Source of the DNA: Ilex aquifolium
Lineage: Eukaryota; Streptophyta; Magnoliopsida; Aquifoliales; Aquifoliaceae
NCBI GenBank assembly: GCA_951799425.1
Contig: OX637402.1
Location: 34,312,492 to 34,376,491 of the forward strand
DNA length: 64,000 nt
Direction: 5' to 3'
Shown: piece after piece, positions 13,198 to 25,667 of the stretch
Position numbering within the stretch: position 1 is the stretch's first letter
Layout: each line of letters opens with the position of its first letter
Position numbers and translations under genes: made by a program
Notes under the pieces: model-generated
The model's input: the letters and a program-made list of their open reading frames with translations, nothing else
The model's database searches: none
What the model was told of the DNA's origin: nothing

Positions 13198-13345
13198 GAA
13201 AAAACAGTTACACCCATTAAAAAACAGTTACACTCATTATAAAAATAGTTACATACATTAAAAAACAGTTACTCCTATTAAAAAACAGTTACACCCATTA
13301 AAAAAATAGTTACACAAATTAAAAACAATTACACCAATTAAAAAA
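13198..13345 (+). repeat. Tandem array, about 20 bp unit
   Basis: Seven to eight copies of AACAGTTACACCCATTAAAA with small variations, also inside the nested MULE-type element. No spacer-repeat structure and no function assigned. Confidence 0.78.
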
Positions 13346-14044
13346 AAACAAAGAAGTTCTTTTTTCCCTACATCCCAACAACGAACAATACATAATATCT
13401 AACAAAACATTTACTGCATATATCCCACAAAACTGTTCATTCAAAATTCAAAAAATTAAAGATAAAAAATATGTAATCTTTACATATTTGTTTCCTAAAA
13501 TATCTGTCAATGGCTGCCTAAAATCTCCCACATAACAGCTCATTCAAAATTCAAAAATTAAAAGATAACAAATATGTAATCTTTATGTATTGATTTCCTA
13601 AAATAACTGTCAATGATAACTGCATAAATTAAGGAAGGGTGTTTAGATAAAAATGATTTTAATTCATTTGAATTTTGTACCTAAACATAAAAAGTTTTAT
13701 AAAAATTGTACTTCATGGAATAAACAACTTACCCATACACTTTTATTCAAATAAGTCTAAAAAATTGTACTCACACCTAAAAAATCCTATTTTTAAATAA
13801 AGATGTATATAAAAAAGCCCGCGAGAAGGCCCGCCCAATAGGCTCGTGGGTTAGGCTGCAGGTAGCCTACCCCTACCCGAAGTTAGCTCGACTTGCCAGA
13901 TAACTCACTTGGATAAGAACTTGGACCAACACTATCCAGGTCCGACCCAAAAAAATTCACTAATCTAAACCCGATCTGGCTCGACTCATAGACACCCCTA
14001 GCGTAGGTAATGATGAAGGTAAAAAAGCAAGTTAATTACTTTTA

Positions 14045-15062
14045 GAGAGAATTACATCTAGATTTCCTGAAGTTTGTCACTTAATCACCTAGACCCATTG
14101 ACATTTGAAATATTACACATATACCCTCTGAAGTTTGTACGTGCATAACACTTAGATACCTATAAATATATCAGTTAATAAATTACACCTAAACCCCCTG
14201 AAGTTTGTAAGCATTTAATACTTAGACCCCTTAAGTTTAAAATATTATATTTAGACAAAAAATACTTCAATCAAAGATAAAATATCAAATATTTTAAATT
14301 TTACAACCAAAATTCATATTCTATTGTATTATTTATTGACATAAAATAAAAAATAAAAATTCAATTTTTTCTTAAAAAATCGTAATTAGTATACAATTAT
14401 ACTATCTATTGGAATAAAACTAAAAAAATCAAACAAATGGTCTAAGTCATTTCATAATAGAACATGAATTTTACAACTAAAATTCATGTTATATTATGTC
14501 GTTTATTGAAATAAAATAAAAAATAAAAATCTAGTTTTTAAACAAAAATCATAGTTAATATATAATTATGCTATCTGTTAGAATAAAATTAAAAAAATTA
14601 AACAAGGGGTCAAACTGTAATAGACACAACATCTTTTAGCTTTAATTCGGGTAGTTTGGTATTTTAATTTGATTGTTTAAACGACCAAATTAAATTTCAA
14701 TAAACAATATAATTGTATATTAATTACAATTTTTGAAGAAAAAATTGATTTTTTTTAATTTTATTTCAATAAATAGTACAACATAACATGTATTTTAATT
14801 GTAAAATTTAAAATATTTGATATTCTATCTTTAATTAAAATATTTTTTGTCCAAATATAATATTTTAAATTTAAGGGGTATAAATAATATATGTTTACAA
14901 ATTTCAAGGGGTCTTGGTGTAATTTATTATCAGATATATTTATATCAGGGATCTAAGTGTTACGCACGTACAAACCTCAGGATGTCTGTGTGTAATATAT
15001 CAAATGTCAGGAGGTCTAAGTGATTAAGTGACAAACCTCAAGGATCTAGGTGTAATTCTCCC
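14045..15062. mobile_element. Mutator-type foldback element
   Basis: Exact 9 bp duplication TTACTTTTA (14036-14044 and 15063-15071). The ends are GAGAGAATTACATCTAGA and, reversed, GGGAGAATTACACCTAGA. Almost the entire 1018 bp is one imperfect palindrome with a centre near 14620-14650, and each arm carries sub-repeats of the type CCTGAAGTTTGT. No coding capacity. Confidence 0.87.
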
Positions 15063-15071
15063 TTACTTTTA

Positions 15072-16842
15072 AACAACCACAGATATGTTGATCAAACCAA
15101 GTTCATTACCCAACACTGGCAATTGTTCCCAATTTTGGGTTGAATCTAAAACGAGCACATAATTCACTTATTAATTACCATTGTTTTACCTTCTAAAAGT
15201 AAAATAAAATAAAATAAAATGAGCACATAGCCAAGTTTACCCTATTTTGTTAAATCTAAAAATAAGGACAACAAAAAATTGACAAGTGGCATTAACTGCA
15301 CCGCACTGCACCAATTCGACCTCTCTAATTAATTACCTCCTGATCCTGATTGCTAGGCCTTCAGATCAAACATGTTATACATTGCGGACAATGTTACATC
15401 AGGATCCACAATAATAATAATTAAAAAAATATATACATATATAATAATTCCACGTTTTCCCAGTGTATGATCTGGCGCTGCTTTGCTTTCATTCTTTGAA
15501 GTAGAAAGACCCTTAAAATAAACACCGAGTTTTAGAATTGAGTATCAATAAACTCCAACTATGGCTATATGCACAGGACTCAAAATGATGTATATGAATA
15601 CTATGTTGGACCAACCAACACACACACACACACACAAAACCCGACGACTATCTACAGAACCATAATTCTTGGACATGCTATAAAAGAATCATATTTTGAT
15701 TCTAACATGAATTTTCGTCACTCTGTCTTTGGACGCTAGAAACCGATTCCAGCTTCCATTAATGCATCACTCTCTCTACCAGTCATCCAGAGCACCGGCA
15801 GAATGTGAGGGTTTAAATACACAATGCTGACGGAGATGCAATCTGCATCTTCCATGTTCCTTTCTCCACCATCAGGAGCGACTCAGACATATATGACTTC
15901 TCTGGTGAGCATCATTATGTATGACCTGCGTAATAACACACATCACAAATGCTTCAAATTAGAACAATGAATGAGTAAAATGGTGGTGACATACAGTGCA
16001 ATCCCAATACGACAAAAACCAAACAGAGAACAACTAAATGCACCAATTACATTTGCCACTTCCCCTTGACAAGGTAAGAAACCTATGTACCACTACCTTC
16101 AATTGAGTTTCATGGTTTCTCAGTGTTCCATTATAAATTCTCAATGCATTCACGTGTTATAGTGAGAAAGGAATAGGGAAGAAATTGTGGGGTCATACAA
16201 TATGATAACTGCTTAGAAGTTAGAACCAATGAATATTGCCTTATGCGGAGTTCAATTGCAAAGAAAGTCCCAAACCATCCCATGAATGCCCAATATAACA
16301 TGTTTCTGAGTTGCTTGCTACACAATTACATTTCAACTGTGTCTTGCTGGTTTTTATTGTAAACCAAAAATCCCAAAACGGGGTCAGCATCATTTAATGG
16401 TAAAGATAAAGATGCACCGAGGCTCTAATATCTCCTGTGGATCGAAGCGAGGTGCATTTTGCAGATAATATTTAAAATGAACAAATTACACTGCAAATAC
16501 AACTAAAAATAATAAATTTCAGAAAACTTCAAGCAAAGTACATCCCATTTCTCGAAACCAAAGGCTAATTTCACATTACTAAAAGCTACTTGAACCAAAA
16601 ATGAGGTTAACATATTAAAAACAGGGGTTAATTTCAGTTTACTAGGAGCTAGACAAAACAAAAGGGAAGAAAAAATATCTTTATACTTGGAGTTACATTA
16701 TAGTGAATCTGTAAAGTTCACAAGTGGAGTCTAGATTTACACTTAGATATTTATAGTTGGAGTGTTGGATTTCTAATGTTGTTATGCATATCAAACTTAA
16801 TCAACATTCTAACTAAAGTTCACGCCTTGACTGCGCCTCAGC
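15072..16842. other. Intergenic region, no gene recognised
   Basis: AT-rich sequence downstream of the RRM gene (which is on the minus strand), with small simple repeats (AAAAT near 15200, CACA near 15618). Part may be distant 3' UTR or pseudo-exons. I see no convincing ORF or transposon boundary. Confidence 0.4.
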
Positions 16843-18060
16843 CATGATTCAAAGTCGCGGTATCGGCCTTTGACTCGGAGGCCACTGAGATACATCGGTC
16901 ATGGCGTCGCGGCGCGATATCGGCCAATACGCCCAAAACACTATATAGAAGGTTCAAAAAAATTAGAAAAAATTAAAAAAAATTGTAATAAATATAAACA
17001 TCATCATCTATGCATCATATCCCTAAAAGACATTATTTAACACATTAATCATTGCAAAAAAGAATAATAAAGATGCTATCGGAAAATATTTATTATTATC
17101 TATATTCAAGGATAATATAATTTAATTTGTAATTTTTAAAAATTATAAAAAAATATAAGTGTATATATATGGTTAACTTAATAGCTTTAAAAATGAAAAT
17201 CTATTTATAAAGAAATTCTTCATTTAATATGAATCTAATTAGAAATTATATGTATTTTCTCCATAATGCACATTTAATTATTAAATCATCAATACATATA
17301 CAAAAACAAACTTAAGAAGTTAAGTTCTAATTAGATTGTATGATAAATATTAAAAATTATATAATTAAAAAAATTGGGCCAAAACCGAAAAAACAAAAAG
17401 AAAGGGGGGGAGAATAAATTTTTAGGTCTTTTAGGCCAAAGCCTCCCGTATTTTGACCAAAAAAAAAAAAACTCTCTCTTCAACTCTCAGACTTCAACGA
17501 ACACAGAGAGAGAGAGAGACGATGGGTTTGGGAGGCTCGCTGGTCGCTGGTCCTGCGATCGAGAGCTCAAAGCTTATGATCGAGAGATCGAGATGCTCCT
17601 GCGATCGAGAGCTCGAGCTCGAAAATATCACATGGAACTCGAAACTTTGCTGCTTGCGATCGAGATGCTCCGCTGCTTGTGAGACTGAGAACTAAGAAAG
17701 GTGATTCTTTAGAGGATTTACGGTATGTGTTGCTAATTTTCTCTTTACTCGATCTGTTTACATAATGGCAAAAAGTTATGATTTAGGGCTCAAAACAATT
17801 GGGGTAAAATTCTGCTACTTCTTCCCTTTTGCCTTTTTTTTTGGCACACTCTATTTTCTTGGTGTGGTTGAACGATTCACATCCAAATCGGTATGACTCG
17901 AATGGAAATCGGCCGAATCAACCGAGTTGGTATCGAGTCCTCTGATTTCGGCCGAGATATCGCCGATAGTAGTTCAATTCATGATTTTTCTGATTCGCGT
18001 ATTGTTATCGTATCGGCAATGGCCGAGTCGGATACGACTCAGCCGATACCTTGAACCATG
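16843..18060. mobile_element. Non-autonomous hAT element
   Basis: Exact 8 bp duplication GCCTCAGC (16835-16842 and 18061-18068). Termini are CATGATTCAAAG and, reversed, CATGGTTCAAGG, each followed by GGTATCGGC-type subterminal motifs repeated at both ends (16858-16925 and 17895-18050). The interior is AT-rich apart from 17500-17690, which contains a GA run followed by an ATG-initiated stretch with repeated GATCGAGAG; it may be captured leader sequence but I do not recognise it. Confidence 0.85.
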
Positions 18061-18068
18061 GCCTCAGC

Positions 18069-19445
18069 AAAATCGCCCCTCCCCTTGGGCTCATTGAGGT
18101 GTTTCAGGTGCGCTTGGCTCACCTCAGGCCTATGTGTGTGCCTACGCGCACTTCTTGAATGGGATGATGAAGAGAATGCTAGGAACAAACACCTAAACAA
18201 ATTTTTGAAGTATACCTTCATGAAAATAACATCTGACAGATTTGGGTTAAAGTTTTCCCCAAAAGCTCATACCCTACCAATCCTAGGTGGTGCAGCAAAG
18301 TATAATCTAAACTTGAAAAGGTATGCTGAATTACCAGACAGCATGAAAAATCTAGAAAACTCATTACCTACTTTGATATGATTTATTGAACACACTTAGC
18401 TTAAATAGTTTTTCCTGCCATTTTGCACGAACTACTTTAGAACAGAAAGGATTGAAAATTTGTGCAAAATAAAGAAAATAAAGATTTCATAAATGACACA
18501 CCAACGCGACCCTCCACTCATTACAACAAAACTCGAAAGGTAGAAGACACATTTGGCCAGCATCACCATGTCATATTTATGGAGGATCAAAATCATGAAC
18601 AGATGTTTCAAGCATCCACATGGACAAATTTGAAACATTGCCCACCCTAAAAAAATGGAAACTAAACTAGAAGAATTAGTAAAAATTCAAGCCTTCCCCC
18701 CTCCCACACTTTTTGTGGTTTTTAGTAACTGGCCCGGGTAGCACAATGGGAAAATTGTCAAGATACAAAAAGCACTAACTTGTACTTTGATTACGCGTAC
18801 ATCTTACAGAATATGATGCAGGTCTACAAAATTATAATTTTAATTCCAAAGAGCTAACTGACAACAAAGTACTTCTCAGTTTAACCTAAAGTGTCTCCTA
18901 GAAAGCTTCATGATGTCATGTTATATCTCCCATATATGGCTAGCATGAGTAAAGCTTATTGAATGACATGTTGCTCACTGGGGAAAACAATCAAGTGTTT
19001 TTCAGTCACTTAGATGAGATAACATTACGCAGATTGAACTCTTCATGTTAATTTCCCCATCAAGTCCAAATTTTCAACTTTTAGTGGTATATCTCCAAAA
19101 CTGACAAATGAGAAACAGTGGACCCATGGTCCCATACAACGTGCTCCACAATAAGTATCAAAGATTTATTTTCTTTCCCAATATTGTCTTGATGTCAACT
19201 TAGATCTCATATGCAACGGGGAATATGTACCTCTAGAATGCAAAATGAACCATTTGCAAGGCTAGATCCGAAGCCCGCCACTCAAGTAGCAGTACCGGTG
19301 CTCTTAGTCCTGCTGCAATCTAAGGGCACCTGCAAATAACATTAGAACTGGATCGGCTTTTAGAAAATCAGACTGGAGGCAAGGACAGGCAAAACAGCAC
19401 AGAAACTCCCACATGTGACCACCATCACTAACCTTGATCAACCCC
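18069..19445 (-). other. Probable 3' UTR and downstream flank of the RRM gene
   Basis: Just past the stop at 19446 the minus strand reads AAG|GTTAGT, and near 19310 there is a T-rich CAG acceptor-like site, so a 3' UTR intron is possible. The remainder shows no recognisable coding sequence. Confidence 0.35.
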
Positions 19446-22400
19446 TCACCCAGCATTTTGGTCAGAACCGCTACCTTGCATGAACTGAGGAGAATGAGCA
19501 GGAAGCATAAACTGTGGTTGTGCTGGAACAGGTGCTGCCACACCTAATGATGCCAAAACACTATCCTCATTAGATCTGCCTACTAGACAATTCACCTAAT
19601 TTACAATATAACATTTGATGCAGATCATTTAACTCATTTTTATCCTTTGTCATAAATAGGCCCATGTGAGCTAAAGGGACAGAAACAACTAGGCTAAAAT
19701 GAAGTTTTTCAGATTTCACAAAATGTAGATAGAAAAAAAACTCTCAAAATTGCCTTGTAATGAATTGAGACATGCTCAACTGACATCAGTCATAAGTTGC
19801 ACCTATACATATATAGGCACATGCATATATATGCCTACGGTAAGATTAGGACGATACTGAAGGGTTATGTTTAGGTACCACACAGAAAGTTACTACTCAA
19901 TCTGGTGAAGTTATGATAGAATGGGATCATTTGGGATCCATCGTAAAATGTTAGGATCGATCTAAATCCAAACATTTTATGATCGATTCTAACTGTTTTT
20001 AACTAAAAATTTTGGTGTTGCGACGTGAACCAAATTGTGTTGTAACTAACCCTGTTTTATAGTTACTAAACCCCTTCTATCATTCCCCTACATTTAAAGA
20101 CATTATTTAAGAAACAAAAACTTTGCCTGTAGGGTATGGTGCTTGAATAGTTGGTATAGATGAAGTTGTGATTGCATTGACACTGGGCCCACCAAACTGC
20201 ACAATCTGATGACCAGGCACAGTATAGCCCTGCAATGTTGTGTAACCGTGACCTCCGGGAGTCTGACCCAATTGACTGTATGGATATATGGCCGTGTTAA
20301 CTGTCCCTGGTACGCCATATATGTGAAGGTACTGCTGACTCACATAAGGGTTGTAAACACCCTGCCAGAAAATGCCAGCAGAGAAGCATTAGAAGCTGGT
20401 TATAATCTAAAAATAAAAGTGCTTATGAAACTATGCATATGGGATAAGCATAATAAACTTCAACAAAAGCTGTCATTATGGAGCGGCTTTCACCTGCGGG
20501 TATAGGTACTCTGGACCATAGGGTGCATACCTGCACAAATATAAAGCGATTGCAACATGTAAGAAATTTATCATCTGAATGTACAAGAGCATGCATTTTG
20601 GATGCATTATATGGGATGAAGAAAAATGTCATATGAAACCATGTCTTGTCACACTGTTAGGACTTAGGACTCATGTTCCCCGATTAAACCATAGACTAGG
20701 GAGCTCATAATCAGATCACAAACCGTGTCATGTCCAGCATGCGCACAGAAGACAGATTTAAGAAGACGATGAGCTTAACAACCCAGTCATGGGATTTTTC
20801 TTATCCTTCTTTTCAAACAGGGTGCTACTCTGCAAAAAATGAACCATATCAGGGTAGCATGTGTGCGAAAGGCATATTTGCTCCTCCCTTTCCTTTTTTC
20901 TCTTGTTAATCAAACCACTGGGAACATATTCTCTGCAATTACCACCTCATGCAGTCCCACAGTTTCCAATCACATCACATAATGATCACCATATTTTGGA
21001 CTCAAACAACACTAAATATTTGAACGTGAGTCACCATTTCAAAATTACTAAACAATCCTCAAGTCATGTAGAAAATGGTGACTGATACATGCAAGATTGT
21101 CACAAGATTAGGGGAGATATGAACCCCGCCGCCGGGGGGGGGGGGGGGGGTTGGGGAGGGCTAAGAGAGATAAAGTAGTGCTTGCAAAGTCAAGCTCACT
21201 AATCTTCCATTCTGTCAAGTTCATGGTATACCAATTGACGGGGACAGATTGAAGCATCTCTACATTGTAGATGGAAGTAGAAGAGCAACTGCTGTTCATC
21301 AAACCTTAAAAGGAGTACCAACTATATATATGTGTCCCACCTATATAGCATGCAAACATCTGTATGTATGCATGTTACTTATTTGGTATTTATGCATGTA
21401 ACCAAATAATCAAGTGTAGGTTATGCATGCAAACATCTGTGCAAGTAGGTTATGCATGTAGCTTCATGGTAAATATGCATTTGTCCAAAAAAAAAACATT
21501 GGAGTTATATAAAGGCAGAAATAAATACGCCAACAATAATTAAGTGATTAGAGATATTGGTAAAATATAAAGGAGTACATGTGATGATGCATCTCTCACA
21601 CCATGAGTCAGAACATTGCAGAGCCAGCCAAACCATTACATAAATTATGCTCTTTGGAGTGCACAACTAACCCATATGGAGGATACATATATCCTTGTTG
21701 GTAGCTGTAAGAAACCGGTTGTTGGTAACCAAATCTTCCAACATAAGCCCCTCGGGCAGTTGGCACAGCTCCAAGATAAGGTGTCGGTGATCTAAGACGT
21801 CCTGCAGCCGATAAAAACAAGAGAGAAAAAATATTAATTCTTTTGAGCTTGATTGGAAGACTGACTAATGAGGTCCATACAAAGACCTAGAAATAGTTTG
21901 TTGTCTACTAATATATTACATCATGTGAAAAGTGCCTCCCAACATTTAATACTTACTTGAAGGATTGAGGTCCATGGAGTACCTAATCATAAAGGGGAAA
22001 TGCCAAATTCCACAGAATCTTTAAATTTGAGCATTTGGAGCAAAATCCATCTAAACTAGGGGAACTGATTGAGTTAAATTACTGACTACAATTAATTATT
22101 CTAGCACGTTTTAACAATTGTCCCTTTTTTCATTTCCAGACAAGATGGCCTTTATTTGCTTTATGCCTTATTTAAGCACTAAGCAAGCATATCCACAATT
22201 ATGTGGCTTCAATGTTTGGCAATACATGCATCAGTGAGGGGCTCTTAATCCGAAATAAAAAGATCAATGCCTTACTAGGCCAGAGCTCATTATGTGCAAC
22301 TTATGGGATTCTAAAGTACTTGAACATTCTTGAAGGCATACATATGTATCAATGATTATTCCATGTGTACATAAATTGTCACTCTTGAGCCGCTCAATAC

Positions 22401-23714
22401 TACTAGGTGCTTTTAAAATTCGCTCTTGCCCACTCTCACACACCCATGCAGACTAGTACCTACGTTTTATCAATCAGCTCTCAAATATTCCGTTTAAACT
22501 AATTTGGACAGTGCAGCTGATCCCAACAACAACAAAAAAAAAAAAGCAAATTGGAGTGCACTTTCCCTTCTGATAAAAAAAGCCTTTCATCATAACATCG
22601 GTCCAACAGTAAACCATCACCAGCTTAATAAGTGAAGAATATTCACGAGAAATGGACATCTAAATGGTGTCATCATCTTAACAGGGATCAATAAACAAAA
22701 TAAAAATCCATGCTTTTAGTTTTAGCCAATGCAGAAGAAACACCCTAGATAGTAAGTTCATGAGAAGTACAGAAGCTGCCTATACAAAAAGAAGGAAAGA
22801 GAAAGCAAAAGTAAAAAAGACAAGTTCCTGATTAATGCTTTCCAGGTTTATGATCAAAGCTTTCCATTTCCGTTTCCAGCTTTTATTTTGCATTATTATG
22901 AGCTAGTTTTTGAAATTTTACCTAAATGACTCTGCCGATTTGAAAACCTGTGTGCTTTGAGCACAATGAATTTTAGAGAACATTCTCGAGGCAAATATTG
23001 TTAACCACATATCTAATCTGCATGTAAAATGGGGCACCACACAACAGTGTATTACCAAAAGGCAGAGCAGGCCGAGGGCGTCCAAGTGAGGCCAAATTAC
23101 AATTAGCCCGCCTACCATCAATAATAGGAGCTGGATCAGCACATGCTCTCCTGGCAGATTCGGGGTCCTTGAAAGTCACCTAAACCCTCCATAAAATACC
23201 ACAGGAAGCCAAGTCAATCAATTATTGACGCCTCTGATATGTCAAAAAGATCAGATGAACAATAAATGGATAGAATAGCCGTGCCAATATGTATGTATAC
23301 ACTTGTGCAATGAAGTGTAATGATAAAATTCAATAAACATGTAATAAGAAGTCCAGAATTCCATCCAAACCTGAGATCACTTAAGAGAAGAGGTTCAAAC
23401 TTTCTCCACTGTAGATAGGTTATAAACCATCTGAACCTAATTGAATGAAAAAAGGAAAAAAAAAACAATTAAACACTCACAAAACCGTAGCCTTTGGATC
23501 GGCCAGTGTTCTTATCGGTGATGACAACAGCCTCAAGGATGTCACCGAATTGTTCGAAGTAACGTCGCATAGTCTCACTGTGAGTCTCCCAAGCTAGGCC
23601 TCCGACAAAGACCTTTGTGAAAGTGGTATCCCCAAAAGGAGAGTTCAACAATTGAAATCCAGAAGTCGAACTCGATCCCGAACTTGGCCCTGGAATCGGA
23701 GGCTGATATGCCAT
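19446..23714 (-). CDS. RNA-binding protein with a single N-terminal RRM (RBM24/38-like plant family)
   Basis: Six exons, right to left: 23481-23714, 23056-23179, 21672-21801, 20494-20530, 20127-20361, 19446-19543. They total 858 nt, or 285 aa. An RRM occupies about residues 33-110, with RNP2 VFVGGL (35-40) and RNP1 KGYGFVTF (74-81), followed by [20 protein letters not shown]. The C-terminal half is rich in Tyr, Gln, Pro and Gly ([20 protein letters not shown]), as in prion-like tails. The start MAYQPPIPG closely resembles a group of Arabidopsis proteins of the same length (for example At1g76460, from memory), whose targets are largely uncharacterised. An upstream in-frame Met exists but its extension looks like UTR. 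Intron 5 uses a GC donor (CCTACAG|GCAAAG), required to reach the conserved C-terminal frame. Confidence 0.9.
20120..20127 (-). other. GC donor of RRM-gene intron 5
   Basis: On the minus strand the exon ends ACAG and the intron begins GCAAAG. Reading on without splicing gives a short nonfamily tail (GKVFVS then stop). Splicing from here to the acceptor at 19544-19545 gives [20 protein letters not shown] in frame. Confidence 0.7.
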
Positions 23715-25044
23715 GGCAAAACTAAAAGGGTTTGGTATCGGGGAAGGAGAAAGAATATGAATTCGATGCGAAGAAAAAGAGGAAAAGAAAGAAAGCGAAG
23801 AAGATTCTGAGAACAAAGAGAAGTATATAGAGAAAGGAAGGATTTAAGTAATAGTACCCTTGATCCAATAAACAGTTAACCACATCTTAGAAGGAGAAAA
23901 ACCCTACAAAAACCCTAGAGAGAGAGTCCATTGAATAATTAGAAATTTGAAGAAGAGAGAATGTACGAATGATGAGTTAAATTGAAAAGAAAGCAATGGA
24001 TGGAGAGAATAGAGAGAGGTAGAGGATGTTGTTAAGAAAGAAAAAGGAAACCCTAGAATGGAGGTGGGGAAAAGCAGCAGCAGTAGTAGGTCAAAAGAGA
24101 AGGTCGGTGGTGTGGGTCGGCTTTACAACAGAGCAGAGTGATGTATGAGGTGTGGTGGGGGAAAGGTGAAGTTTGTTCTCAGCAGTAGATGGGTGGGTTA
24201 TGGTTATGGTTATGTATGAGAATTATTAGGATGAAATTAACGAAAGAAGGAATAAGGGAGGGAGAGGAGTAGGAGGAGGGATTTGTTTTTGATTTATGAT
24301 GATGATGGCGATTGATGAGCCAGGAGAGAAGATGGTAAAAAAAGAGAGAGAGAGAGCGAAAGAGTTGTGATTTTTAATTTTCACAAAGGGTGAAAAAGAG
24401 CAACAGTACAGGACAGCAGCAACACGCAAAAAGAAGTTGGAAAACGGCTTTTGTTTCGTGGATTCTCATTTCTATCTAACCTAACCTAGACACCATCAAA
24501 AGGATACAATATACATCACATCACAGCTTGGACGGACGGGTGCATGTGCATATATGGGACCCCCACCCATTTTTTGTTCTTTCAGTTTTTTAACAAAAAT
24601 AATCGAAAATCCCGACTCCTTTCTTTCTTTTCACAAAAGAAACGAAAACCGTTTTTCATTATGATTTTTAGTAAAGTTGTGATAATAGTTTAATTAAATT
24701 AATTTTGATCAATTTTAATTTTGTATTTAAATATTTACGTTTACAAATGTGATATTTTTTTTATACGAAATTTTACTCTCTCCACATAATAATTATGATG
24801 TTTCATTTTTTGTAACACAATTTACACATTTGACCAACATTAACAAAAATTTGTACATTTGAGTGCATTTTTTTTAGATAAAATATTTAATGTTCTATTT
24901 AATTCAGATATAAGTAGTAGGAGCCAACCAATGGCTGTGCATAACCTTAAATATAGTAAAACAAAAAACAAAAAACAAGTGTAGATAAAAAGAGTTGATC
25001 TCCATTAAAAGAAAGATACATACATTTTATACTATATATATATA
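23715..25044 (-). promoter_or_regulatory. Upstream region of the RRM gene
   Basis: Purine/pyrimidine-rich leader sequence lies upstream of the ATG (23740-24070, with repeated AACCCTAG-like motifs near 23900), followed by GA runs near 24343 and AT-rich sequence. A leader intron is plausible. No unambiguous TATA box. The region ends at a Helitron. Confidence 0.4.
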
Positions 25045-25667
25045 CTAGTTATTGCCTGTGCCTGAAGGCACATAATAATAAAAAATGGTAAACAATAAAC
25101 ATATTTGTATTTATATCTAAAATCAAATCACAAACATAGAAGTGAGATAAATGAATTTAAGCATCGGTCGTAGTGGATGTGAGAGGTGGTAGTGGTAGGA
25201 GACGGTGATGGTTGTGGTGGGTGGCAATAACCGTGGTGGTGGTGGTGGCGGCGGCAGTGAGGGCGGCGACGGTGAGAGCAACGGCGGTGACAGTGGTGGT
25301 GGCGACGGTGACGGCGATTGTGATGGCGGTGGTGGTGGTGGTGGCGACAGTGGTGGTGATGGCGGCAATGGTGGTGGTGGTGGTGGCGGCGACGGTGGTG
25401 GTGGTGGTGGTAGAGGTAGTGGTGGAGCGGTTTCAAAAATATTATTATTTTTTTTAAAGTACTTATGAAAAATAATTTCTAAAAGTATTTTTTAAAAATC
25501 ACTCCAAACACACCCTTAGGGCCTATTTTTCCTATTAAATTTAGGGTGTTAATATTAACCGTTAGATTAATTTTAAAGTAAAATTTAAAACGATCTCAAC
25601 CGCGAATAGCAAAAGTCATTTTGTTTATCTTTTGAGATTTGAATTGTAAGTTACTTTATTATATAGA
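25045..25667 (-). mobile_element. Short non-autonomous Helitron, copy A
   Basis: On the minus strand it begins A|TCTATATAATAAAG and ends with hairpin GTGCCTTCAGGCAC, a short spacer and CTAG|T, the structure expected of Helitrons inserted at an AT dinucleotide without target duplication. The 3' hairpin is slightly degraded (TGTGCCTGAAGGCACA on the plus strand). The centre (about 25190-25430) is an expanded GGT/GGC triplet tract. No RepHel protein. Confidence 0.82.
25195..25432 (+). repeat. GGN triplet tract inside Helitron copy A
   Basis: Impure GGT/GGC/GAC triplets about 240 bp long. Long ORFs of poly-Gly/poly-Val (plus) or poly-Pro/poly-His (minus) in all frames are by-products of the triplet period. 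Confidence 0.9.

Larger units (their letters stand above)
12592..13787. mobile_element. Mutator-like (MULE-type) element nested in the hAT
   Basis: Exact 9 bp target duplication TATTTTTAA (12583-12591 and 13788-13796). The long terminal inverted repeats include a perfect shared block GTACAATTTTTTAGACTTAT. The interior has no transposase; it holds two tandem arrays. It is younger than the hAT it interrupts. Confidence 0.83.
12024..14000. mobile_element. Non-autonomous hAT element with a nested Mutator-like element
   Basis: Flanked by an exact 8 bp duplication GCGTAGGT (12016-12023 and 14001-14008). The termini are TAGGAGCGTTCATAGACCGG and, reversed from the right, TAGGGGTGTCTATGAGTC. Subterminal regions are rich in GCCCG/CGGGC motifs (12075-12240, 13815-13990), typical of this hAT group. 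An 8 bp duplication with TAGGGGTG-type ends identifies hAT. No transposase ORF. A separate 1.2 kb element sits inside it. Confidence 0.85.

Noticed and set aside
13198..13345. Regular short repeats reminiscent of a CRISPR array
   Set aside because: The genome is a plant nuclear genome, units are directly contiguous without unique spacers, and they lie inside a transposon.
17374..17695. Possible gene in the interior of the hAT at 16843-18060
   Set aside because: Two overlapping short frames with repetitive GATCGAGAG content, no recognisable domain, and a position inside a non-autonomous transposon.
21135..21152. Poly-G run, also poly-T/poly-G at 37709-37738, as functional elements
   Set aside because: Simple homopolymers, prone to sequencing error, with no other supporting structure.
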